In this document: positions 26,329 to 35,818 of the stretch, one piece after another
Layout of the letters: every line of letters starts with the position of its first letter
How positions within the stretch are numbered: the first letter of the stretch is position 1
Source of the DNA: Bacteroidota bacterium
GTDB taxonomy: Bacteria; Bacteroidota; Bacteroidia; 2-12-FULL-35-15
DNA length: 64,000 nt
Direction: 5' to 3'
Assembly: GCA_947469885.1 (NCBI GenBank)
Contig: CANIQT010000018.1
Span: 1 to 64,000 of the forward strand
Notes under the pieces: generated by a model
What the model was told of the DNA's origin: nothing
Seen by the model: the letters and a program-made list of their open reading frames with translations, nothing else
Database searches by the model: none
Made by a program: the position numbers and the translations under genes

Positions 26329-26799
26329 ATGAAAACAGTAAGCTTACTTTCCGCATTCATTTTTATATCATTATCCATGCTCGCTCAAAATGGTAACAAC
26401 ACCGAAACGCAGCCCCCACCACCACCCATGTACGATAAAGCAGTTTCTAAAGACTCTGTTTCTGCTGAGCCACCATTAGTTATTGTAGAAGAAATGCCAG
26501 AATACCCTGGGGGAATGACTGCAATGACAAAGTTTATTGGCGATAATGTAAACTATCCTAATTACGAAATGAAACACAACATTACAGGAACATGTTACGT
26601 TGGGTTTGTGGTCGAAAAAGATGGAAGCGTATCTGATGTAAAAGTAGTGAAAGGGGTTACAAATGGTGTCGGTTGCGATGCAGAAGCAGTGCGGGTGGTA
26701 AAGCTGATGCCCCGTTGGAAACCCGGAAAGCAGAGTGGGAGGGAAGTGAGAGTAAGGTTTAATCTTCCTGTAAAATTTAATATTAAAAACCCAAAGTAA
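26329..26799 (+). CDS. Secreted TonB C-terminal-domain protein
   Basis: 156 residues. A cleavable signal (MKTVSLLSAFIFISLSMLAQ) stands where a TonB would have a membrane anchor, then a short Pro run and a TonB_C domain: MPEYPGGMTAMTKFI, GTCYVGFVVEKDGSVSDVKVV (key: VEKDGSV) and MPRWKPGKQ. Because there is no anchor and no ExbBD nearby, it is probably a periplasmic or secreted TonB-C protein and not an energy transducer. Stop and next start are one base apart. Confidence 0.82.
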   Translation: MKTVSLLSAFIFISLSMLAQNGNNTETQPPPPPMYDKAVSKDSVSAEPPLVIVEEMPEYPGGMTAMTKFIGDNVNYPNYEMKHNITGTCYVGFVVEKDGSVSDVKVVKGVTNGVGCDAEAVRVVKLMPRWKPGKQSGREVRVRFNLPVKFNIKNPK

Positions 26800-26800
26800 A

Positions 26801-27964
26801 ATGAAAAAAAGTGGTGCAGTACTTATTGCTTTTTGTTTTCTATTTAAGATTCATGCACAAACTGCCACTTTCAATATCACCTATTCAGGTTTTACCCCAC
26901 AGGCACAAACTGCTTTCCAGTATGCAGCCGACACGTGGGGGCACACCATAGTTTCATCAGTACCTATTAAAGTAACCGCACATTTTCAACTCTTGCCTGC
27001 AGGCACATTGGGAATTACATTTCCAAATGGAATAAAAAACTTTGCAGGGGCACCTGCAGCCGACAGGTGGTATGCCACATCACTGGCCAATTCCATTGCA
27101 GGAACTGAATTAAATGTGGGAGTGCCCGATGTGGAAATGTTTCTGAGTAGCAGCACCAATTGGTATTACGGAACGTCAGGAACTGTCCCAGCAGGGCAAT
27201 ACGATATGGTCACCATCGTCCTTCACGAATTGTGTCACGGGCTTGGATTCCTCAGTCTGGCAAAAGATTCAACAGGTATTGGTTCGTTTGGAATGTTGCG
27301 CAATGCAGATTTTTTTAATCTTGTTTCTGCCTTTCCTTGGCCCAATTTGGATACACTTCCTTCTGTGTTCGATGAATTTCTTGTAACCAATATAAATGAG
27401 AAATTAGATTCATTTCCAAACCCTTCCACTATTTTATCAATCAAACTGAAAAGCAACAATATCTATTTTAATGGACCAAACGCAATGGCAGCCAATGCAG
27501 GAACTAAACCAAGAATATATGCACCTGCCTCCTTTTCGCTTGGTTCTAGCATTACTCATTTGAACGAAGGAACTTATCCTGCAGGAAATCCGAACGAACT
27601 AATGACACCCAGCGGAAATCCTGCTTACGCCCTTCATAATCCCGGACCTATTTGTATTGGAATACTCAAAGACATCGGTTGGGTAATTAATCCAACTTTG
27701 GGGGTGGATGAAATGAATATAAGAAATAATGAATTTGATTTTTATCCAAATCCCACCACTTCACAAATTCAAATTAGCAATTATGAATTAAAGATAAAGG
27801 AGGTGAAAATAGCAAATACTCTTGGGGAACTTGTATTTCAATCAACCATCATCAATCGTCCAATAACAATAAACGTTGATGTAAGTTCACTTCCTAAAGG
27901 ACTCTATTTTATTTCTGTTCTGTCGAACGAAATTCAAACCACACAAAAATTTATTAAGGAATAA
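26801..27964 (+). CDS. Matrixin-like secreted metalloprotease with T9SS sorting domain
   Basis: 387 residues. Signal peptide to ~19; the catalytic zinc motif is HELCHGLGF (HExxH followed by GLGF), the metzincin arrangement. No obvious adamalysin-type inserts. From ~300 a type A T9SS sorting domain: DFYPNPTTSQIQISN, ELVFQSTI, KGLYFISVLS. Secreted across the outer membrane. Probably co-transcribed with the two genes before it. Confidence 0.88.
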   Translation: MKKSGAVLIAFCFLFKIHAQTATFNITYSGFTPQAQTAFQYAADTWGHTIVSSVPIKVTAHFQLLPAGTLGITFPNGIKNFAGAPAADRWYATSLANSIAGTELNVGVPDVEMFLSSSTNWYYGTSGTVPAGQYDMVTIVLHELCHGLGFLSLAKDSTGIGSFGMLRNADFFNLVSAFPWPNLDTLPSVFDEFLVTNINEKLDSFPNPSTILSIKLKSNNIYFNGPNAMAANAGTKPRIYAPASFSLGSSITHLNEGTYPAGNPNELMTPSGNPAYALHNPGPICIGILKDIGWVINPTLGVDEMNIRNNEFDFYPNPTTSQIQISNYELKIKEVKIANTLGELVFQSTIINRPITINVDVSSLPKGLYFISVLSNEIQTTQKFIKE

Positions 27965-27976
27965 ACGTAAACGGTT

Positions 27977-28849
27977 TTAGTGAAATGCTAAATCCAGGAG
28001 CACAAACACTGCAAATACCACACTTGCAATTCCGTTGGTGGTAGCAAAAGCCAGATTCACTCTGCTCAAATCAGAAGGTTTTACAATCGAATGTTGGTAA
28101 ACAAGCAAGCCGATAAACAGTCCGGCACCAATCCAGTACAATACGTTAAAATGCGCATACCATCCAGCATATAAAATAAATGATGCGGAAATAAGATGAA
28201 GTAAATTAGAAAACACCAACCCACCTTTTTTGCCTAACCACACAGGAATTGATTTTAAGTTTTTTGATTTATCAAATTCCTCATCTTGTAAAGCATAAAT
28301 TATATCGAAACCCGAAACCCAAAACAAAACTGCAAACGAAAAAAATAATGGTAACCAGTCAAAGGTACCTGTTACAGCTAGGTAAGCACCAATAGGAGCA
28401 AGTGATAAACCGATTCCTAAAATTAAATGACACAAGGCAGTGAATCGTTTTGTAAGGCTGTAACCAAGTATAACTGCTAATGCAACCGGTGATAAATAAA
28501 AACAAAGCTTATTAATGAAATAAGTGGTTGCAACAAACAACAAACAATTAAAAATTACAAATACAAGAGCGTTATTGGGCTTAATAATTCCTGCGGGTAT
28601 TTCGCGAACAACAGTTCTTGCATTTTGTTCGTCATATTTTCTGTCAATAAAGCGATTAAAAGCCATAGCGGCACTTCTGGCAAAAACCATACATAAAATA
28701 ACGAATGCAAATAATTTAATATCAAATGTAGCGTTCGTGAAAGTTATCGCAAGAAAATAGCCGATAATTGCAAACGGCAATGCAAAAATAGTATGGCTAA
28801 ATTTTATAAGTGATAAATAATTTGTAATTGTTTTAGAATTTGCAGGCAT
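27977..28849 (-). CDS. UbiA-family polyprenyltransferase (MqnP/UbiA type)
   Basis: 290 residues, eight to nine membrane helices. The two Mg-diphosphate motifs are FNRFIDRKYDEQNART (N-R-x2-D-x3-D) and DIIYALQDEEFDK (D-x2-Y-x3-D). The enzyme attaches a polyprenyl chain to an aromatic quinone precursor. In Bacteroidota this close UbiA type serves menaquinone synthesis by the futalosine route (MqnP), but no other men/mqn gene is visible to confirm it. Confidence 0.88.
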   Translation of the reverse strand: MPANSKTITNYLSLIKFSHTIFALPFAIIGYFLAITFTNATFDIKLFAFVILCMVFARSAAMAFNRFIDRKYDEQNARTVVREIPAGIIKPNNALVFVIFNCLLFVATTYFINKLCFYLSPVALAVILGYSLTKRFTALCHLILGIGLSLAPIGAYLAVTGTFDWLPLFFSFAVLFWVSGFDIIYALQDEEFDKSKNLKSIPVWLGKKGGLVFSNLLHLISASFILYAGWYAHFNVLYWIGAGLFIGLLVYQHSIVKPSDLSRVNLAFATTNGIASVVFAVFVLLDLAFH

Positions 28850-28863
28850 TATTAAAGTCAGTT

Positions 28864-29121
28864 TTAATGACGAGAAAAATTCGAAAACATGATGATTAAA
28901 ATCGGAACTGAACTTAAAATAATTCCAATTAGTCCGGGAGTTAGACTTTTACTGCTAAGTTGATAACGGCTATAAATGAAAATATAAGCGGTGGAACAAA
29001 GCATTCCAAAAAAACCTGCGAGAATTGCAAAAAATATTCCGGCAGGCAAAAAACATAAAAGTGTAGCCATGCTTCCTAGAATAATGGAAATAATTCCTAG
29101 TACTTTTAATGTTTTATCCAA
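28864..29121 (-). CDS. Small three-helix membrane protein
   Basis: 85 residues, three hydrophobic segments (VLGIISIILGSMATLLCFL, FAILAGFFGMLCSTAYIFI, GLIGIILSSVPILIIMF). It resembles DUF4190-type proteins in layout but has no firm match. It sits between the prenyltransferase and a subtilisin gene, 10 and 14 bases from each, all on the minus strand, so an operon is likely. Confidence 0.6.
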   Translation of the reverse strand: MDKTLKVLGIISIILGSMATLLCFLPAGIFFAILAGFFGMLCSTAYIFIYSRYQLSSKSLTPGLIGIILSSVPILIIMFSNFSRH

Positions 29122-29131
29122 AATATTTTAA

Positions 29132-31306
29132 TTATAAAATAACAAGTTTATTAATTGCAATCTTTTTATCGTTCTTCATCAGGTTGCAGAAATAAACTCC
29201 CGAAGAAAGCAATTTGTTTATCTGAACAACAGAATTGGTAACAGAAATTGATTTTACTAGCTCCCCCACTGTATTATAAATTTTCAATTCCATTTTATCC
29301 TTCGCACTATAATTAGTAATACTAATATTTATAGTATTTCCGTCTTCAGCAGGATTCGGATAAATTAATAAAGAGTTCGAGTTATCATCCGACAAATCAT
29401 TTATACCTATTCCGCAACCTGTTAGAGCAGTAAATGCGTTAGCCTTACCATAACCATAACGGGCATTCGGTACTGTTCCTGTAAATGAATCAATTGTTGT
29501 ACAATTATCAATTGCCATTCTTACTTGTATAGCTGTGGCTGTGGGGTTTTTTTGTAAATACAAGGCAGCAATTCCAGCTACTGAAGGAGACGAAGCAGAG
29601 GTGCCACCATCACGAACATGAAGACTGTCTATAGTTAAGGCATCGGGATAGCAGCAAGTAACGGATGAAATGTAAGATAATGGTAGAGCAGCCATAGTCA
29701 TATCCCCGGGAGCAACAACATCTGGTTTCACGCGTCCATCTCTTGTTGGTCCAAGGCTGGAACTTGGGTCAATTCGCCCTGGTACTTTTGAAAAATCAGT
29801 ATAAGGTATACCGCCATAGGATAGGTAACCTCTACGATTAGTATAATTACCAACAGTTATTACATTATCTAAACATTGGAAACTCGTGCAAATTGTTTTG
29901 TGATCGTCAGGCAATTTATAATAAATGCTATCAGGCATTGTTGCAACAGAAGGCAGACCTGAACTCACCATATCATAACTCCATAAATCAAATTTACCGG
30001 ACCCAGTAGTTATCATTCTCCAATTGTAGGTTGTAGAATCAGGCACAATTAACCACTCCATTTTATATGTGCCAGCGTATGGTTGACTGGCAATGGACTG
30101 CATAACACCTATTCGGTTACCATTATTATATAAAGTATCATTGCGCAATACACCTAAAGGAAACATGGTTGAAAAATGAATCCTTCCTCTGTAAGAGTGG
30201 GTAGGAGTAATTTGGTCAGCACCAATCGAAAAATTAACATTGGTCATATCAGCCACACTTCCGTATAATTGCATATTAATTGCAGAATATCCGGAGGCAA
30301 GAGAAAATAAAGTGAAGTTGGTATCTGTGGTAACATTATAGCCAAGGTGAATAAGACTACCTCCATCATTTCCTGCAGCAGCCACCAATGCACGACCCGG
30401 TTGTGCATTCATAAGGTTATTAATCATTTGTGCTTCCAAATCTTTTCCATCGTGAGAACCATAAGAAGAGTTTACCCCACCTATTTGTCCACCAATACTG
30501 ATATTGATAACACATGGTTTACCCATAGCCAATGCTTTAGCATAAATATAACTTACTCCGTCAACAAAAGAAAATGGTGAAGCACCGCACCAACTCATAG
30601 CAACCATTATTATATCTGCTTTCGGAGCCACCCCTTTATAAGAATTAGAAGCCAATCCATTTCCAACACCAATGCCTGCGGTATGTGTACCGTGTGCTGG
30701 GTAACCTGAACAATTGGTCACATCAGAAGAAGCTGAGGCCAATCCATTGTCGATATCGGTATTGGTAAATTCGGCCCCATAGCTAAATCCTGCCGGATGA
30801 GGTCCAGAAAGATTATGATCCCACAAATACTTAACCCGACTATGACCTAAACTATCCTGAAAGTCAGGATGAGTGAAATCAATTCCTGTATCAATAAAAC
30901 CAACCACTACTCCAGCACCATTATAAGCTTGGGTCAGGGGCGCCTGTCCATTATGCACCGGAACTACATTGTTGTTTTTTAGCATAGTATCATTCAACGG
31001 CTTTGCGCTTCTCGAAATGGTTTCCAATCGCTCAATTGCTTTATTGTTAATTATCTTATCAATGCCATCAATTGACAAACTTACTTTAGAGATATCACCA
31101 GCAGAATATTGAAACTTGCCACCCGCTGATTCAACAAGCTGTTTTATTTCCTCTACATTACCTTGGATAAGTATTTCCATGACCTGATTTTTAACCAAAT
31201 CTTTTTTGTGAAAGGTTTTATAAAGTTCAAAATTGGCTGCATTTTGTGCCGAGACAGTTGCTGAAATGGAAAAGAAAATGATAAGAAAGAGTAGTGCTTT
31301 TTTCAT
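29132..31306 (-). CDS. Subtilisin-like (S8) serine protease with T9SS sorting domain
   Basis: 724 residues. Signal peptide to ~20, a propeptide-like region, then an S8 domain with the triad Asp in GFIDTGIDFTHPDF, His in HGTHTAGIG, and Ser in GGTSASSPSVAG. A long insert lies between His and Ser. The C-terminus carries a type A sorting domain (LIYPNPAEDGNTINI, SSGVYFCNLM, NKLVIL). A secreted protease probably involved in nutrient breakdown. Confidence 0.93.
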   Translation of the reverse strand: MKKALLFLIIFFSISATVSAQNAANFELYKTFHKKDLVKNQVMEILIQGNVEEIKQLVESAGGKFQYSAGDISKVSLSIDGIDKIINNKAIERLETISRSAKPLNDTMLKNNNVVPVHNGQAPLTQAYNGAGVVVGFIDTGIDFTHPDFQDSLGHSRVKYLWDHNLSGPHPAGFSYGAEFTNTDIDNGLASASSDVTNCSGYPAHGTHTAGIGVGNGLASNSYKGVAPKADIIMVAMSWCGASPFSFVDGVSYIYAKALAMGKPCVINISIGGQIGGVNSSYGSHDGKDLEAQMINNLMNAQPGRALVAAAGNDGGSLIHLGYNVTTDTNFTLFSLASGYSAINMQLYGSVADMTNVNFSIGADQITPTHSYRGRIHFSTMFPLGVLRNDTLYNNGNRIGVMQSIASQPYAGTYKMEWLIVPDSTTYNWRMITTGSGKFDLWSYDMVSSGLPSVATMPDSIYYKLPDDHKTICTSFQCLDNVITVGNYTNRRGYLSYGGIPYTDFSKVPGRIDPSSSLGPTRDGRVKPDVVAPGDMTMAALPLSYISSVTCCYPDALTIDSLHVRDGGTSASSPSVAGIAALYLQKNPTATAIQVRMAIDNCTTIDSFTGTVPNARYGYGKANAFTALTGCGIGINDLSDDNSNSLLIYPNPAEDGNTINISITNYSAKDKMELKIYNTVGELVKSISVTNSVVQINKLLSSGVYFCNLMKNDKKIAINKLVIL

Positions 31307-31335
31307 ATTTGAATATTTTTTATTTCAATCTTTGT

Positions 31336-31343
31336 CAAAGATA
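31336..31343 (-). promoter_or_regulatory. -7 box of the subtilisin gene
   Basis: TATCTTTG on the minus strand, 30 bp before the start. Confidence 0.5.
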
Positions 31344-31408
31344 AGAGATATTATTATCATGGCATTATAAAATTATTGCGAAATTTACCCGCAAACATTT
31401 ACTGAATA

Positions 31409-32914
31409 ATGAATCGAATAACAATAGATAATTTCGACCTTCCAATTGCCAATCATTTTGCGAAAAACGTGCCAGTTTTCAGCGGTCGTAATGCCTTGTT
31501 TATTAATAACAAGTATTATACCTATGAAGAATTATGGAAGATAGTTTTATTTATCTACAAAAAAATTCCTTCAGATAAAGTATTTGAAAGAATTGGAATT
31601 TATTGCAATGATGATGTTGAAACTTATGCAAGCAGTATTGCAATTGGTCTGTACGGAGCAGCTTATGTTCCTTTAAACAATAAATTTCCTGTTCTTCGAA
31701 ATAAAAATATTGCTGAACAATGTAAGTTGAAATTAATACTATCATCTGTTGAAAATAGAGATTTGAAAGAGATTGGTGGGGAAGCGGATATAGTAATTAC
31801 TTCTGGAAATGAAAATAAGGAAGGGAATGAACATTCTGATTTTCAAAAGGTAAATCAACCTAATTCATATATTCTTTTTACTTCAGGCACCACAGGTGAA
31901 CCAAAGGGGGTTCCATTAACTCATTCGAACATTAATCATTTTTTTGATTTTCAACTAAACAATTACAATTTTAACTCCGAAGATAGATTTTTGCAGGTAT
32001 ATGAATTAACGTTTGACGTTTCCATTTTTTCCTTTTTGATGCCTTTGCTGGTTGGTGGTTGTTGTTATGCCGTTCCTGATAAGGGTGTAAAATTCACAAC
32101 CATAATTCAAATGTTGAAGCAGCATAAAATAACAGTGGTGAGTATGGTGCCAACAATTCTCAATTATATTCAAATTTATTTGCCTGAAATTTATTTGCCC
32201 GATTTACGTTACAGCATTTTTTCTGGCGATGCCTTGTATCATCAGTTGGCAGTAAAATGGGCAAGGGCAATGCCAAACGGAGTGATAGAAAATTTTTACG
32301 GACCCACCGAAACGACTATTGTTTGTTTGCATTATCCTTTCAATGAAATCCAATCAGCTGAAGAGTCGGTAAATGGCATTGTTCCGCTTGGTAAACCATT
32401 TGATGGTGTTGATTATATTATCATAGATGATGAAAATAATAATTCAGTTAAAGGAGAACTTTGCTTTGCAGGAGCTCAAATAATTTCTAACTATCTCAAC
32501 AACAAAAACGAACATAAATTTATAGAGAAGGACAATAAAAGGTGGTACAAAACAGGGGATATAGTTTTGCTAAACAGCAACGGAAACCTTTGTTTCCTTG
32601 GTCGTACCGATAATCAGGTAAAAATTAATGGTTTCAGAATCGAATTGAGTGAAATCGAATTTGAATTGGAATCGATTTTAAATAAAAAAGCAATTGTTCT
32701 AAATCAAAAGAAGGAGAATAAAATAAATTCGTTGATTGCATTTGTTGAAACGACTGAAATAAATGAAGTACTTACAAAAGAAAAACTTTCTGTGCTTCTC
32801 CCCAATTATATGATTCCTACAGAAATAGTAGCCGTGGAAAAATTTCCTTTAAATATTAATGGAAAGGTGGATAAAAATCAACTTCTATTTTTAAATAATA
32901 AACAACCATGTTAG
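31409..32914 (+). CDS. DltA-like amino-acid adenylating ligase
   Basis: 501 residues of the ANL superfamily. Motifs: the P-loop LFTSGTTGEPKGVPLTH, the core NFYGPTETTIVC, the hinge YKTGDIV and GRTDNQVKINGFRIE, and the terminal NINGKVDK lysine. Length fits DltA-type ligases, which adenylate an amino acid (D-Ala in DltA) and load it onto a carrier protein. Substrate here unknown. The stop overlaps the carrier protein gene by seven bases, so the two are coupled. First gene of the surface-acylation operon. Confidence 0.88.
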   Translation: MNRITIDNFDLPIANHFAKNVPVFSGRNALFINNKYYTYEELWKIVLFIYKKIPSDKVFERIGIYCNDDVETYASSIAIGLYGAAYVPLNNKFPVLRNKNIAEQCKLKLILSSVENRDLKEIGGEADIVITSGNENKEGNEHSDFQKVNQPNSYILFTSGTTGEPKGVPLTHSNINHFFDFQLNNYNFNSEDRFLQVYELTFDVSIFSFLMPLLVGGCCYAVPDKGVKFTTIIQMLKQHKITVVSMVPTILNYIQIYLPEIYLPDLRYSIFSGDALYHQLAVKWARAMPNGVIENFYGPTETTIVCLHYPFNEIQSAEESVNGIVPLGKPFDGVDYIIIDDENNNSVKGELCFAGAQIISNYLNNKNEHKFIEKDNKRWYKTGDIVLLNSNGNLCFLGRTDNQVKINGFRIELSEIEFELESILNKKAIVLNQKKENKINSLIAFVETTEINEVLTKEKLSVLLPNYMIPTEIVAVEKFPLNINGKVDKNQLLFLNNKQPC

Positions 32915-33141
32915 AAAAACTACAAAATGTGTTTCGAAAAGTGTTCGAAGATGGAAGTCTTATTATTTCTTCTTCTACTTCAGCATCGGAAATAAAAATG
33001 TGGGATTCCCTCACCCATCTTCAACTAATAGCAGAAATTGAATCTGAATTCAAAATTATATTTACGTTTGAGGAAGTAATGATGTTTAACTCCGTTGCTG
33101 ATATTTTAAGCACCATCGAAAAAAAAGCAGGAAGCAAATAA
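32908..33141 (+). CDS. Acyl/aminoacyl carrier protein (DltC-like)
   Basis: 77 residues. The phosphopantetheine site is Ser34 in MWDSLTHLQLI. The fold is the usual four helices with acidic residues (AEIESEFKIIFTFEEV). It would receive the activated group from the ligase and present it to the MBOAT protein eight bases downstream. Confidence 0.93.
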   Translation: MLEKLQNVFRKVFEDGSLIISSSTSASEIKMWDSLTHLQLIAEIESEFKIIFTFEEVMMFNSVADILSTIEKKAGSK

Positions 33142-33149
33142 TTTAATGT

Positions 33150-34565
33150 ATGACTTTGATTTCCCCACTATTTTTTCTTTTTCTTTTTCTTGTTATATTC
33201 TTTAATTATTTTTCTCCCGCTTCTTTTCGTTCCATTCTTTTAGTTCTTGTTAGTTTTATTTTCATTGGATTTTATAATGGAGAGTCATTAATCACATTAA
33301 TTGTTCTTTCATTCCTTAATTTTTATTCCGCAAAACAAATTGCAAACAATCGCTTTCTTTATATTTTTACCCTTGTATCTAACATAGCTGTAATCTTGCT
33401 TTTTAATTTTTTCAGTACCACTTCCAATACATCTGATTTTTTGGTTTTCAATCTTCATGTTAATTTTTATAACCTTTTTATTGCTTTAGGTTTATCTTAC
33501 TATTCTTTGCAGAACATATCTTATATAACCGAAGTTCGTTTTAATCGGTTGCAACCGGAAACAAACATATTTCACTTTTTTCTATATAGCAGTTTTTTTC
33601 CGAAAGCTATCAGCGGACCGGTAATGCTGCCGAATGAATTTTTTCCTCAAATAGAAAAAGTAGCTGTCTCACCGTCCGATTTAATAATTGGTTTTAACAG
33701 AATTCTGCTTGGGCTTTTTAAAAAAATGGTGGTAGCCGACCGACTTGTTGCAGCTGTTAGTTCCATTTTCGATTTCAATTCTGATTATGCTGGTATGACT
33801 ACCATTGTAGGGGCTTATTTATTTACCATTCAAATGTATTTCGATTTTTCCGGATACACCGATATAGCTTTGGGAGCTGCAAAGATGCTTGGATACGATT
33901 TGAAAGAAAATTTTGATACCCCCTTTCGCGCCACTTCTATCTCCGAATTCTGGAGGCGTTGGCACATTTCCCTTATTTCTTTTTTTACCAAATATATTTA
34001 TTACCCTCTGGTTTTTAAATTGCGTCAATACAAAAAAACGGCTGCATTAATTGGCATTGCTCTTACTTTTATTGTTTCTGGATTATGGCATCGAATAGGG
34101 CTTACCTTTTTTTGCTGGGCAATGTGTCATGTTATGTATCTCAGTTTCGAATTGCTTACCAAAAGATTCAGAATAAAATTATCCCAACAAGTCAATAAAA
34201 CAGTTTATAAACTATTGAGTGTATTTATTGTTTTTAACCTTGTTTGTTTTAGTAATATTTTTTTTCGAGCACATTCGGTAACTCATTCTTTACATTTAAT
34301 TAAAAACAGTTTTACAGGGTTTGTACCGGTTGATTGGCTTTCGGGTTTCATTGCTCCACTTGCAGTAGGTGGGCATCAAATAGACGAGTTTAATTTTTTT
34401 ATCAGTATATTAATTGCAGTTGTGGTTTTGTTATTCGAAAAGAGAATAAACTCTTTTTCAAAAACTCCTGTTTTTAGCATAACTTACAGTGTAGTAGTTT
34501 TAGTATTAATAATGTTATTTGGAGTATTTAATAGTGGTACCAGGTTTATATATATGCAGTTTTGA
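33150..34565 (+). CDS. MBOAT-family membrane O-acyltransferase (DltB-like)
   Basis: 471 residues, about eleven membrane helices. MBOAT signature: FWRRWHIS with His272 and the catalytic His314 in VSGLWHR. It also has the FPKAISGPVMLP and MYFDFSGYTDIA segments shared by DltB/AlgI/PatA. It moves the carried group across the inner membrane onto a periplasmic acceptor. Third gene of the operon; followed by an array of hairpin repeats. Confidence 0.93.
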   Translation: MTLISPLFFLFLFLVIFFNYFSPASFRSILLVLVSFIFIGFYNGESLITLIVLSFLNFYSAKQIANNRFLYIFTLVSNIAVILLFNFFSTTSNTSDFLVFNLHVNFYNLFIALGLSYYSLQNISYITEVRFNRLQPETNIFHFFLYSSFFPKAISGPVMLPNEFFPQIEKVAVSPSDLIIGFNRILLGLFKKMVVADRLVAAVSSIFDFNSDYAGMTTIVGAYLFTIQMYFDFSGYTDIALGAAKMLGYDLKENFDTPFRATSISEFWRRWHISLISFFTKYIYYPLVFKLRQYKKTAALIGIALTFIVSGLWHRIGLTFFCWAMCHVMYLSFELLTKRFRIKLSQQVNKTVYKLLSVFIVFNLVCFSNIFFRAHSVTHSLHLIKNSFTGFVPVDWLSGFIAPLAVGGHQIDEFNFFISILIAVVVLLFEKRINSFSKTPVFSITYSVVVLVLIMLFGVFNSGTRFIYMQF

Positions 34566-34586
34566 TTTAATGCTATTTGAGACGTT

Positions 34587-34750
34587 CGGAACCGATTTGT
34601 CTAAAAAGACAATGCCATTCCGAACAGTCGGAACCGATTTGTCTAAAAAGACAATGCTATTCCAAACAGTCGGAACCGATTTGTCTAAAAAGACAATGCT
34701 ATTCCGAACAATCGGAACCGATTTGTCTAAAAAGACAATGCTATTATGGC
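34587..34750 (+). repeat. 42-bp tandem array of paired hairpins
   Basis: Four units start at 34587, 34629, 34671 and 34713. Each holds two palindromes, TCGG-AA-CCGA and TTGTCT-aaaa-AGACAA. The array separates the MBOAT gene from the SGNH-like gene in what is otherwise one operon. Confidence 0.9.
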
Positions 34751-34864
34751 GTCAAATGGTAAGCTAAATTGTAATTAACGTAATAAAAATCAACAAATTA
34801 ACCAAAAATATCAGCATAAATTACAGGATTTGCTTCTTAGGAATACCTCATTGTAATTTCAAAA

Positions 34865-35818
34865 ATGACCAAAATATTATTTAAAATACTATTTTCAATA
34901 ACCATCATCTGGGTTTTGCTTATCGGATGTAGCAGGTTATACGATTTTGCCCTGAAACAAAACTGCAACCTAAAAGCTGCGTATGTTCAGAAAGCAAAGA
35001 TTAATGCATCTATTTTAATTCATGGTCCATGCGAGCCGTTGTGGTTCATTTCTCCAACTATTCTTGATAAACAAACGGGATTGAAATCATACAATCTGGC
35101 ATTAAGTCATTCAGACTTTGCTGATAATTATTTGCATCTTTATTTTTATCTTAAAAATAATACGCCACCCAACTATCTTTTATTATTTGTCACTCCCGAA
35201 TCAATGGACGAAAACTACAATACCTTTAATACCTATCGTTTTGCTGAATTTGTTGGCGATGATGTTGTGGACACCGTTTTATCAGAGTGTGATTCTTCTT
35301 ACTATTTCTGGACAAAAATTCCTTTTATGAAATACGGATACTACAGCAATAAAATAAATTTTGATGCTTTGCAAGGACTTAAACATTATTTCACTCACCG
35401 CACCATTCCGCACTTTGCTGATGGTTACGAACCTCCTTTACAAATTAAATGGGACAATCACCTAGAAGAATTTATTCAGCTTTATCCCAAAGGATATAAT
35501 TTTAAATGGAGCAAACTGCGCGAAAAGTACCTTCGTAAAACAATTGCATTGGCCCAGCAAAAGGGCACTAAGGTACTTTTGTTTGAATCGCCAGTGCTAA
35601 AAGAAGCTATTCAATACCAGCCCAACAGAAACGAAATTATTAAAAAAATAAAAGCACTTGCTGCGGAATATTCTATCACCTATAAGCAATTCGATAATTT
35701 AAAGATAGCCGAATCGCGTGAAAATTTTATGTCGGCTTTGAGCCTTAATTTGAATGGTTCTCGTATTTTTGCAGAAGAATTTGGAATGTATATAAAAAAT
35801 GATGTCTTAAGTAAATGA
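34865..35818 (+). CDS. SGNH/DltD-like membrane-anchored protein with Cys at the nucleophile position
   Basis: 317 residues. One N-terminal membrane helix (FKILFSITIIWVLLI), periplasmic remainder. The block ILIHGPCEPLW (Cys56), the NLALSHSDF segment and the late LNLNGSRIFAEEF follow the order of DltD/SGNH proteins. The family's Ser (GxS) is replaced by Cys and the terminal D-x2-H is not evident. It may be a Cys-nucleophile transferase or a non-catalytic partner of the MBOAT. Overlaps the next gene by ATGA. Confidence 0.6.
   Translation: MTKILFKILFSITIIWVLLIGCSRLYDFALKQNCNLKAAYVQKAKINASILIHGPCEPLWFISPTILDKQTGLKSYNLALSHSDFADNYLHLYFYLKNNTPPNYLLLFVTPESMDENYNTFNTYRFAEFVGDDVVDTVLSECDSSYYFWTKIPFMKYGYYSNKINFDALQGLKHYFTHRTIPHFADGYEPPLQIKWDNHLEEFIQLYPKGYNFKWSKLREKYLRKTIALAQQKGTKVLLFESPVLKEAIQYQPNRNEIIKKIKALAAEYSITYKQFDNLKIAESRENFMSALSLNLNGSRIFAEEFGMYIKNDVLSK

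Noticed and set aside
34519..34767. Plus-strand frame with GTDLSKKTM repeats
   Set aside because: A by-product of the 42-bp hairpin array (14 codons per unit); no start signal or domain.
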